Assembly: GCA_023480885.1 (NCBI GenBank)
Contig: JAMCWX010000038.1
Coordinates: forward strand, 1 to 32,183
Direction: 5' to 3'
DNA: 32,183 nt
DNA from: Chloroflexota bacterium
GTDB taxonomy: Bacteria > Chloroflexota > UBA6077 > FW602-bin22 > JACPRP01
In this document: piece by piece, positions 6,950 to 12,839 of the stretch
Layout of the letters: every line of letters starts with the position of its first letter
Position numbering within the stretch: the first letter of the stretch is position 1
Notes under the pieces: model-generated
Database searches by the model: none
What the model was told of the DNA's origin: nothing
The model's input: only the letters and a program-made list of their open reading frames with translations
Position numbers and translations under genes: made by a program

Positions 6950-7231
6950 ATGGCAAGAGGCAAATCACCTTACAACCGATTCTTCGCGTCTGAGATGCAC
7001 AAGCTCCCGAAGGGTCTCTCTCAGGGGCAAATCAACGACGCAGCGCGCGAGATTGGGCGCGCGTGGAACGCCCTGCAGCGAGGGGAGACCAGGTCGAACC
7101 CAGGCGGCGTCTCGAAGGGCAAGCTACTGATCGGCGGCATCGCGGCCTACGTCGCTTACCGCTACTTCAAGAAGAAGAGCGCGGCGGCGACGGCGACTTC
7201 GGCGGCCACCAACTCGCGGACGGGCCTGTGA
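6950..7231 (+). CDS. HMG/YABBY-like basic protein with one membrane span
   Basis: A protein of 93 residues starting at ATG 6950 behind a GGGGGG ribosome binding site; the longer upstream frame would run through the 32-bp palindrome. Residues about 5-40 (KSPYNRFFASEMHKL, then INDAAREIGRAWN) recall the first helices of HMG-box/YABBY domains, which bind and bend DNA. A hydrophobic segment (LLIGGIAAYVAYRYF) near residues 58-72 follows, then a lysine patch and an Ala/Thr-rich tail. The similarity is by eye and partial. A protein that tethers the genome to a membrane would fit both parts. Confidence 0.6.
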   Translation: MARGKSPYNRFFASEMHKLPKGLSQGQINDAAREIGRAWNALQRGETRSNPGGVSKGKLLIGGIAAYVAYRYFKKKSAAATATSAATNSRTGL

Positions 7232-7242
7232 GGTAGCTGTCG

Positions 7243-8256
7243 ATGATCGCGGACGTGCTCCGCCTGGCAAAAAGCGCCCCCGACATCGCGCGCCTGCTGG
7301 CGATGGGCCGGCGCGCGATGAACGGGGACCCCGAGGCGATCCAGTATTTCTTAAAGGATGGCTGTATCGACGCGCTGGAGATCGTCTCCCCTGGCGCGGG
7401 GAAGGCCGTGCGCGAGATGATCCAGCACATCCAGGAGGCCGCGGGGATCGCCAGCAGCAACGGCGTGATCGAGGGACAGTACAAAGTGATCGACGAGCGG
7501 GCGCCGTGGAGCGACATGGTGACCTGGCTAAAAGCGCGGCGCTGGGGTACGTTCGTCGTGCTGGGACCCAAGGGGCAAGGCAAGACGACGATCTCGATGC
7601 GACTGGCCGAGACCTGGCACCAGCAGACGGGTTGGCCAGTGGAGGCGATCAACGTCTATCCCGAGGACCAGTACTACTTCGTCCAGGCGGTGCCGACGTC
7701 GCGCTTCATCAGGACGATCGAGTATTTAATGGAACTGCTCAACCCCGAGGACTGGAAGGACGAGGACGGCGAGCTGCACGAGGTGCGGATCATGAGCCCC
7801 GAGGAGCTCGACCGCGCGCTGGAGCCCTACCGGCGGCGGATCATCGTCATCGATGAAATGAGCCTGGCGGTGGCCAGCAACGTCAACGACTCCGGCCGCC
7901 GGCTGGTGAGGCAGATCATGGCGCAAGCTCGCCACCTGCAGTGGCTCATCATCTACATTGGCCAGCTGACCAAGATGATGCCCACGGACCTCCTCGGGTG
8001 CGAGGCGGTCTTTATCAAGCGCCCAGGGGGACGCGAGGTCCTCACCGATCGCCAGGAACCGCTGACGCAGGACCTGTGGGCCCGCGCGATCGCGGCGTTC
8101 GAGGGGGTGCGACAGTCTCCGTACTGGTATCAGTATCCCGACGAGCGGATGTGGGCCTACGTCGACGCACAGGACATCGGCGGCGGTCACAAGTACGAGG
8201 GATTGATGCCCTATTCGAGGCCTGGAAACACTTCCGAGGGAAGAGCCAAGCAATGA
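7243..8256 (+). CDS. Genome-packaging ATPase, FtsK/HerA (A32-like) type
   Basis: A protein of 337 residues. After a helical N-terminal region, the ATPase core has a Walker A motif GPKGQGKTT at residues 108-116 and a Walker B motif IIVIDEM at 200-206. It then has ARH (229-231) and a sensor-like glutamine in LIIYIGQLTKMMP (Q241), followed by a VFIKRPG strand. This order (Walker A, Walker B DE, RH, Q) is typical of the HerA/FtsK superfamily, which includes packaging ATPases of tailless viruses and Zot/pI of filamentous phages. No membrane segment is seen, unlike Zot. The stop overlaps the next start (ATGA). It is the key gene for classifying the element. Confidence 0.8.
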   Translation: MIADVLRLAKSAPDIARLLAMGRRAMNGDPEAIQYFLKDGCIDALEIVSPGAGKAVREMIQHIQEAAGIASSNGVIEGQYKVIDERAPWSDMVTWLKARRWGTFVVLGPKGQGKTTISMRLAETWHQQTGWPVEAINVYPEDQYYFVQAVPTSRFIRTIEYLMELLNPEDWKDEDGELHEVRIMSPEELDRALEPYRRRIIVIDEMSLAVASNVNDSGRRLVRQIMAQARHLQWLIIYIGQLTKMMPTDLLGCEAVFIKRPGGREVLTDRQEPLTQDLWARAIAAFEGVRQSPYWYQYPDERMWAYVDAQDIGGGHKYEGLMPYSRPGNTSEGRAKQ

Positions 8257-8861
8257 CAACCGTTCGACTCTGGAAACAAAAGCCAACAAGTGATGTGGCA
8301 ATGAGGCGGAAGATTCAGCGTGCGCTCGGCCACGTCTCGAAGTTCGCGGACGTGCAAGGACCGGATGGAATAAATGTTCGAGTAACGGTCGCGCGAATCT
8401 ACCGAAAATACTGGAAGGATGAGCCAAAACGCTGGAACTGGGTTCCAGTAATCTTGCCCTCAATTCACAGTGCGCATCGGATAACGAATCAGCCCCAAGA
8501 AAGAACTAGGCTGTATTCCAGCATGCTAACCGTCGTGGCGCCAGATGGCAGCAGGCAGCAAACAAGCTATGCTACCTATATTAGCGATCACGGAAATGAC
8601 CGCCTGTCTTGGAAAACAACGTTCCCGCCTAGAGGTGGACTTGCTGCACTGCAGCAGAGGGAAAAAGTAGGGAGGGGCTACCAAATATGGCCTTCCCCTC
8701 CCATCGCTGTCACCAGGAGAAAGGTTAACCCTGTTCCTGAGCAGCCATCGTTTAACTATAGCACGCGAGCGGGCAATTCGTCAAGGGTCGGTCGGCTACT
8801 GCTTATCGTCGGCGGGCTCTGGCTGCTGAATCAGATGGCGCAGCGCCAGGAGGTGGCCTGA
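8253..8861 (+). CDS. Unknown protein with C-terminal membrane anchor
   Basis: A protein of 202 residues starting at the ATG that overlaps the ATPase stop. The body is mixed beta and charged (RVTVARIYRKYWKDEPKRWNW, then RTRLYSSMLTVVAPDGSRQQ). It ends with one hydrophobic helix (VGRLLLIVGGLWLLNQMA) and a short charged tail. It has a lower GC and more AT-rich codons than the ATPase, which hints at a different origin. No family is recognised. Being coupled to the ATPase gene suggests a role in packaging or at the portal vertex. A capsid role is less likely because of the terminal anchor. Confidence 0.65.
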   Translation: MTTVRLWKQKPTSDVAMRRKIQRALGHVSKFADVQGPDGINVRVTVARIYRKYWKDEPKRWNWVPVILPSIHSAHRITNQPQERTRLYSSMLTVVAPDGSRQQTSYATYISDHGNDRLSWKTTFPPRGGLAALQQREKVGRGYQIWPSPPIAVTRRKVNPVPEQPSFNYSTRAGNSSRVGRLLLIVGGLWLLNQMAQRQEVA

Positions 8862-9118
8862 TGGGTAAGCGCTATCGCCGCCAGAAGCTGGCCAAGGAAC
8901 CGAAGAACACCCGTGGCTATCGCACTGTGAATGCTGGCAGCCACCGTGTGAAAGTCGCCCTGCTTCCTGGAGGCAAGACGAAGGCGACGTCGGTGCTTCA
9001 CCCCAAGGGGGAAAAGCGCGACGATCGGCGCTGCTCGGTGTGCGGCCTCCGCGGCCACGACAGGCGAAAACACGATATCCGTCAAATCGTCAACGGCAAG
9101 AGCCGTCGAATAAAATGA
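8861..9118 (+). CDS. Basic protein with CCHH zinc-knuckle-like motif
   Basis: A protein of 85 residues whose ATG overlaps the preceding TGA. It is strongly basic throughout (MGKRYRRQKLAKEPK and a KSRRIK tail). Near residues 58-71 it has C-x2-C-x4-H-x4-H in CSVCGLRGHDRRKH. This is the spacing of a Gag-type zinc knuckle (C-x2-C-x4-H-x4-C) with the last cysteine replaced by histidine. Single-stranded nucleic-acid binding is therefore plausible. The gene comes right after the packaging genes, which fits a genome-binding or nucleocapsid function. Confidence 0.65.
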   Translation: MGKRYRRQKLAKEPKNTRGYRTVNAGSHRVKVALLPGGKTKATSVLHPKGEKRDDRRCSVCGLRGHDRRKHDIRQIVNGKSRRIK

Positions 9119-9167
9119 GTAATTATAGTATTACCGAAATTCCGAAAAAGGCAGGGGGTAAACTGAA

Positions 9168-9449
9168 ATGGTCGACATCTCTCAATTCTCAAGCGTCGGT
9201 GCGCTGGCGGTACTCGTTCTTCTCATCATCGAGGTGTTCAAGAGCAAGTTAGACCAGGAAAAGGCGCCATACGCGGCGATCGTCATCGGCATCGTCCTGG
9301 CTTTCGTGTTCGGGTACGTCCAGCATCTGATCAACTCACCCGCTGACCTGGTGAGCTACGTCGTCGGCGGCGCACTGGCGGGATTGACGGCCGTGGGTGG
9401 CTACGAGGCGACGATCGACAAGATCAAGGTGAAGTCCGATGGAACATAA
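9168..9449 (+). CDS. Holin-like membrane protein (three hydrophobic segments)
   Basis: A protein of 93 residues that begins at ATG 9168 (MVDISQFSS), behind a GGGGGT ribosome binding site. It has hydrophobic segments at about residues 10-22 (GALAVLVLLIIEVF), 33-52 (YAAIVIGIVLAFVFGYVQHL) and 63-79 (VVGGALAGLTAVGGY), then a charged C-terminus. The layout and size match phage holins that permeabilise the membrane at lysis. The next gene overlaps its 3' end by 11 bases and encodes a coiled-coil plus one-span protein, a usual partner arrangement. Confidence 0.6.
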   Translation: MVDISQFSSVGALAVLVLLIIEVFKSKLDQEKAPYAAIVIGIVLAFVFGYVQHLINSPADLVSYVVGGALAGLTAVGGYEATIDKIKVKSDGT

Positions 9450-9717
9450 CCTCCTGAAGCTCTCCGCGCTCGATGAGCTGAACGACCGCGGCTGCACCTA
9501 CGGCCACGAGAACCGCCAGAAGATCGAGGCCCAGGATAAGCGCATCGATGCCGCTAACATGCAGCGCATCTCTGACATAGAGGAGGTGCGCAAACAGCTA
9601 GCCACCATCGATGGCCGGCTGTGGGCGATCCTGGTCGGGGTGGCGCTGCAACTGGCGGGGATCGTCGGCTACGTCGTGACGCATCCTGGCCCCGTGAGGG
9701 CATTTTTAGGAGGCTGA
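9439..9717 (+). CDS. Coiled-coil single-span protein (holin/XhlA-like)
   Basis: A protein of 92 residues that overlaps the holin-like gene by 11 bases. Residues about 20-60 are a charged helix with heptad character (ENRQKIEAQDKRIDAANMQR, ISDIEEVRKQLATIDGR). One hydrophobic helix (LWAILVGVALQLAGIVGYVV) follows, and then a short tail. Phage proteins of this design (haemolysin XhlA-like) assist lysis or membrane assembly. Function is inferred from layout and neighbours. Confidence 0.6.
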   Translation: MEHNLLKLSALDELNDRGCTYGHENRQKIEAQDKRIDAANMQRISDIEEVRKQLATIDGRLWAILVGVALQLAGIVGYVVTHPGPVRAFLGG

Positions 9718-9718
9718 G

Positions 9719-10051
9719 ATGAGACTGTTGGAAGTCGCAATGATCGGCGCCGCGATCTACGCTATCACGCGATGGACGAGCTCATCGAGCTCGCCTGGTG
9801 GATCCACCGCGGACGCGATCGTCGCTAAAGCCAAGGCGGATCTGAGCATAATTACCGGCGTCGCCGTGCCGAACATCACCACGCGCAGCGTCGAGAAGAA
9901 GGACTGGCCAGACACGAGCCTGGCGTGTCCGCAAGGCGGTATGACATATCTACAGGTCATCACGCCAGGTTATCGCCTCCTCCTGGAGGCCCTGGGCAAG
10001 ACGTACGAGTATCATACGGACCTGGCCGGGCGGGTGGCGCTGTGCGAGTAG
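9719..10051 (+). CDS. Membrane-anchored protein with a host-type small domain
   Basis: A protein of 110 residues with an AGGAGG ribosome binding site. A hydrophobic N-terminus (VAMIGAAIYAITRW) and Ser-rich linker precede a domain with WPDTSLACPQGGMTYLQV, ITPGYRLLLEALGKTYEYHTD and a final cysteine. I recognise this pattern from exported proteins of Chloroflexota and some Cyanobacteria (WPDxSLGCP, then PGYxxxLEAxGxxYxYHTD); its function is unknown. The two cysteines could form a disulfide. It appears to be a host-type extracytoplasmic domain carried by the element. It is the last plus-strand gene and its stop abuts the opposing gene. Confidence 0.65.
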   Translation: MRLLEVAMIGAAIYAITRWTSSSSSPGGSTADAIVAKAKADLSIITGVAVPNITTRSVEKKDWPDTSLACPQGGMTYLQVITPGYRLLLEALGKTYEYHTDLAGRVALCE

Positions 10052-10524
10052 TTATTCTCCAGCCCTGTCTGGCGCCAGGTCATCTCCTCGATTCTGCCGC
10101 CTCTTCTCAACTTTGTTTTGCATCACGAAGTGGAGGCACTGGCGGTGATTCGGCACGCCCTCGTTCACCGCTACCCAGGGATGAGCGCACGGGGCAGCGA
10201 TGGCGGCGCAATCGGCGCGCCAGTTCCTATCCTCGTGCCTGATATTCCCTACGTATGGGCATTCCGCGGGCTCCAGCCCGGCGACCGCCACGGGGAGCGC
10301 GGGCTCGCCGAGGAGCTTCTGCGCGACCTGGGCGAGCAGCCTACCTTCACGATAGTGTCACTCGACTGGCCCATGACCACCTCGACGATCTCTTTCGCTT
10401 CGCGCAGCGCTTTAATGTAGTGCTTCTTGCGGGTATCCGCCTGCGGCGTCTTGGCCGGCTCGGGCGATTTGTCGCCGAAGACGTCGCGTAGTATCCGATC
10501 CGCCGGGTCATTGTCTTTTGGCAT
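10052..10524 (-). pseudogene. Small minus-strand gene, reading frame disrupted
   Basis: Starts at ATG 10524 behind a strong AAAGGAGG ribosome binding site. The first ~55 residues read well (MPKDNDPADRILRDVFGDKS, then a basic helix REAKEIVEVV). After about position 10350 this frame becomes an unnatural Arg/Ser/Pro-rich run ending at 10249. A different frame, open from a stop at 10358-10360 down to 10052, reads REGRLLAQVAQKLLGEP and continues with cysteines and histidines. A -1 shift near 10345-10360 would join both into one protein of about 157 residues. This may be a real frameshift mutation, an assembly error, programmed frameshifting, or two overlapping genes. Function is unknown; its opposite orientation and adjacent palindrome suggest a regulatory or lysogeny gene. 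Confidence 0.5.
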
Positions 10525-10536
10525 CGATTCCTCCTT

Positions 10537-10554
10537 TTATTCCGCGCGGAATAA
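10537..10554. promoter_or_regulatory. 18-bp perfect palindrome, operator-like (copy 2)
   Basis: TTATTCCGCGCGGAATAA, directly upstream of the ribosome binding site of the minus-strand gene starting at 10524. It is the same as the site at 6754-6771 except for one symmetric pair. It probably binds the same regulator and may allow autoregulation. Confidence 0.6.
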
Positions 10555-10590
10555 TTACTCGGCGTCCCCGCCGATCCCACTCCTCCCCAC

Positions 10591-10613
10591 AAAAGCCGCC
10601 TTGCCTCGGGCGG
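10591..10613 (-). terminator. Intrinsic terminator of the integrase gene
   Basis: On the minus strand, just after the integrase stop, CCGCC pairs with GGCGG around an eight-base loop and is followed by CTTTT. The stem is short, so efficiency is uncertain. Confidence 0.4.
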
Positions 10614-10615
10614 AT

Positions 10616-11611
10616 TTATTTCCGCCTCTTACTCTTCAGTTGCAGGCTTTCGACCGGGCTGTGTTGCCTGTGCAGGTTCGCTGTCTCATTGCCATGGCTC
10701 ATTCGTCCGTACTTCAAGCTCATCGCAGGCGACTCGTGTCCCAAGAGCGCCTGAAGCGCGTGGAGCGGGCCTCCACTTTCAGCCCACCGCAGCGCGAAGG
10801 TATGGCGAAACTTGTGCAACCCCTTCACATTCAGCCCTGCCTGCCTCGCGCGGCGCTGGATGATCTGATACAGGCCGTTCCTCACGATCGGCTTTCCGCC
10901 GCGGCCGAGGAAGATGTGATCGTCGTAGACGTCGGCCCTCTCCTTGCGGATGTAGTCGCGAACAGCCTTCTCCGTCGTCGGGCACATGATCAGATATCTT
11001 TCCTTGTTCCCCTTGCCGAGGACCTTCATCCTGCCCCGCTCCAGGTCCTGCAGCCGCGCCTCGCACAGCTCCGAAGCCCTGACCCCCGTATCGAGCATCA
11101 GGTACACGATCGCGGTATCGCGCAGACTGTTGCCTGTGTCAAGGGTTTTGCAGGCGGTGAGGATCGCGCTGATATCGTCCTCGGCGTAACTGGGGATGAG
11201 CTTCTGGCGCACCTTCGGCGTCTCCAGGCGGCCGTTGCGGAAGGGGCTTTCGTCGATAAACCTCTCTCGCTCGCAGAAATTAAAGAAGGCTCTGAGGTGG
11301 CGGAAGTAGGTAGCGACTGTGGCATCGCAGCATCTCTTTTGCGACTGAGGCGCGTCTGATTGCCAGCGGCGCTCGGAGGTCTGTAGATACTGAACGAAAA
11401 GCCTGATGTGGTTTGCTTGGATGTCCTGGATGTGTTCGCCGCAGTGAGCGCGACGAGACCACCAGATGAAGCGAGTGACGATCGCGTAATAGCCCTCGAC
11501 TGTGCGCTCCGAGCGGTGACCGGCGCGCAGCGCCAGCATGAACTCGTCCAGTGCGTCAGCAATCAGGGTGTTTTCCTGGTTTAAAATCAGGATGTTGGTC
11601 TTTTTTTTCAT
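10616..11611 (-). CDS. int: Tyrosine recombinase/integrase
   Basis: A protein of 331 residues, full length for an XerD-like integrase. The N-terminal SAM-like core-binding domain covers about residues 15-115. The catalytic domain has R178 in DTGVRASELC, a beta-hairpin lysine in LGKGNKERYL (about 200-203), H266 and R269 in HKFRH, H292 in LLGHES and the nucleophile Y301 in SLKYGRM. All catalytic residues are present. The gene starts at ATG 11611, 70 bases from the 3' end of tRNA-Lys, and points away from it. It is the best candidate for inserting and excising the element at that tRNA. It could also act on other sites in the element, such as the 30-bp inverted repeat, but this is speculation. 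Confidence 0.95.
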   Translation of the reverse strand: MKKKTNILILNQENTLIADALDEFMLALRAGHRSERTVEGYYAIVTRFIWWSRRAHCGEHIQDIQANHIRLFVQYLQTSERRWQSDAPQSQKRCCDATVATYFRHLRAFFNFCERERFIDESPFRNGRLETPKVRQKLIPSYAEDDISAILTACKTLDTGNSLRDTAIVYLMLDTGVRASELCEARLQDLERGRMKVLGKGNKERYLIMCPTTEKAVRDYIRKERADVYDDHIFLGRGGKPIVRNGLYQIIQRRARQAGLNVKGLHKFRHTFALRWAESGGPLHALQALLGHESPAMSLKYGRMSHGNETANLHRQHSPVESLQLKSKRRK

Positions 11612-11655
11612 TCCCCGTTTTGGCTTCCAGGACCGTAACGGAGCGATGAAAACGC

Positions 11656-11679
11656 TGATATATCAAGCTTTTCTTGATA
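11656..11679. repeat. Inverted repeats next to the tRNA 3' end
   Basis: TATCAAG (11661-11667) and CTTGATA (11673-11679) form a perfect inverted repeat with a five-base spacer. It is overlapped by the palindrome TGATATATCA at 11656-11665. They lie within two bases of the end of tRNA-Lys, between it and the integrase. Integrase core or arm sites are plausible; a tRNA terminator is less likely because no T-run follows. Confidence 0.5.
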
Positions 11680-11680
11680 C

Positions 11681-11755
11681 TGGTGAGCCGTGTGAGGATC
11701 GAACTCACGACACCCTGATTAAAAGTCAGGTGCTCTGCCACTGAGCTAACGGCCC
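11681..11755 (-). tRNA. tRNA-Lys(TTT); likely integration site
   Basis: The minus strand folds into a full cloverleaf. The acceptor is GGGCCGT/ACGGCTC with one G-U pair, and the D arm is TAGCTCAGTGGCAGAGC. The anticodon loop is CTTTTAA (anticodon TTT) and the T loop is TTCGATC. The discriminator A and CCA are encoded (11681-11684). The integrase gene follows its 3' end, so this tRNA is the probable attachment site. The 3' end may be restored by sequence brought in by the element. Confidence 0.95.
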
Positions 11756-11885
11756 GGATTGAGAAACAGTCAGACGGATACTTCACGTTGGGAAAGTGAC
11801 TAAGGTGTTGTAGCGGAGGTTTCTAATGCTTCAGCATCTGCTGAGGTTAGGCTGTTCCTGGACCGCTGCACTGTTCCCGTGGCTA

Positions 11886-11915
11886 ATTATACAGCATATG
11901 GGGCCCAAGCTGCAA
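11886..11915 (-). promoter_or_regulatory. Sigma-70-type promoter reading toward tRNA-Lys
   Basis: On the minus strand, TTGCAG at 11910-11915 and a consensus TATAAT at 11886-11891 are separated by 18 bp. The expected start near 11879 gives a leader of about 125 bases before the tRNA. The rest of 11756-12044, between the tRNA and the HAD gene, holds no recognisable gene. Confidence 0.5.
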
Positions 11916-12044
11916 CTTTGCCAGGCGGGCACCCACTCCTTCCCTGTGACGAATTGAGACCGCGTGGGGAAGGCAGATGGACCGTGGACAACTTGAATCA
12001 GGGTGTCACATGCCCCAATCCTGAAATATCTCAGCACATTTGGT

Positions 12045-12833
12045 TCAGGCCATTGCAGCCCGTAGCTCATTCAGATCGCGAAAGACGTAGTCTGGTGCAA
12101 TGCGCGACCGACTCAAATCCTCTTGACTGGCAACGCCAGTTAACACGAGGATCGTGGTAATGCCGGCTCTCTTGCCAGCCAGAACGTCAGTATCGAGCCT
12201 GTCACCAACTATTGCCGTTTCACGCTTCCTCACGCCAAGATGTTCGATGGCCAGTTTCAACATCTCTGCGGATGGCTTTCCTACTACAGTAGGTCGCGCG
12301 CCTGAACAGGATGTGATGGATGCCAGCAAGGCACCAGCGCCAGGAAGAAGATGCTCCTCGACTGGGAATGTCTTGTCAGGATTGGTGCCAATGAGCTTGG
12401 CTCCGCGGCGCACTGCCACGCAGGCTATGGCCATTTTCTTATAAGTAAACTCCCTGTCCAGGCCGACCACGACATAGCCAGGCGCGACATCGTCAATGCG
12501 GAACCCTGCTTCAAGCAACGGCTGGCGCAGCCCATCTTCACCGACTATGTACACGCCAGTCCCAACGGGCGCTTGCCTCGTGAGGTATCGTGCTGCTGCC
12601 TGGCCGCTGGTGAAGATGGACGATTCGGCTATCTCGATACCCAGGTCTTTCAGCTTCCGCGCGACCTGGGTCGGGGTGGAGGTTGCGTTGTTAGTGATCA
12701 AGCAGTACGCGAGGCATTTAGCGTTCAGGAATCGGAAGAACTCTGTCGAACCGTCGAGGAGGGTGCTGCCCCGATAGACGACACCGTCGAGGTCGACTAG
12801 TAGGGCGCGTAACGAAGCTAATTGCCGGCGCAT
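12045..12833 (-). CDS. HAD-IIA family phosphatase (NagD/phosphoglycolate phosphatase-like)
   Basis: A protein of 262 residues. Motif I is LVDLDGVVYRGSTLL, with the two aspartates of the HAD nucleophile. Motif II lies in YCLITNNATSTP, the lysine in TVVGKPSAEM and motif III in AIVGDRLDTDVLAGKRAG. The C2-type cap between motifs II and III marks subclass IIA, which includes NagD, pyridoxal phosphatase and 2-phosphoglycolate phosphatase. The substrate cannot be told from sequence. The gene follows the helicase-associated gene by 6 bases and has no strong ribosome binding site, so translational coupling is likely. Confidence 0.9.
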   Translation of the reverse strand: MRRQLASLRALLVDLDGVVYRGSTLLDGSTEFFRFLNAKCLAYCLITNNATSTPTQVARKLKDLGIEIAESSIFTSGQAAARYLTRQAPVGTGVYIVGEDGLRQPLLEAGFRIDDVAPGYVVVGLDREFTYKKMAIACVAVRRGAKLIGTNPDKTFPVEEHLLPGAGALLASITSCSGARPTVVGKPSAEMLKLAIEHLGVRKRETAIVGDRLDTDVLAGKRAGITTILVLTGVASQEDLSRSRIAPDYVFRDLNELRAAMA

Positions 12834-12839
12834 TTTTGC

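Larger units (their letters stand above)
1..11683. mobile_element. Integrated virus-like element (right part; left end outside window)
   Basis: Dense run of small plus-strand genes ending at a minus-strand tyrosine recombinase, which sits directly downstream of the 3' end of a tRNA-Lys gene. The cargo is viral in character: structural and spike-like proteins, a virion-type lytic transglycosylase, an FtsK/HerA-family ATPase, holin-like proteins and about ten small proteins with one hydrophobic segment. No terminase, portal, tail or tape-measure gene can be seen, so a tailless virus is favoured. The right boundary is inferred from the tRNA 3' end. The left boundary and the second attachment site are not in the window. 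A degraded element or a satellite remains possible, but most reading frames look intact. Confidence 0.8.

Noticed and set aside
7243..8256. Zot/pI assembly ATPase of a filamentous phage
   Set aside because: Not fully excluded, but the ATPase core is central and there is no transmembrane segment after it as in Zot; the spike, LamG protein and transglycosylase also fit a tailless icosahedral virion better.
10427..11359. Plus-strand open frame opposite the integrase
   Set aside because: The integrase has all catalytic residues in order; the antisense frame is composition-driven.
1..11683. Diversity-generating retroelement or CRISPR array
   Set aside because: No reverse transcriptase and no template/variable repeat pair; no regularly spaced direct repeats. 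The only long repeat is the inverted 30-bp pair.
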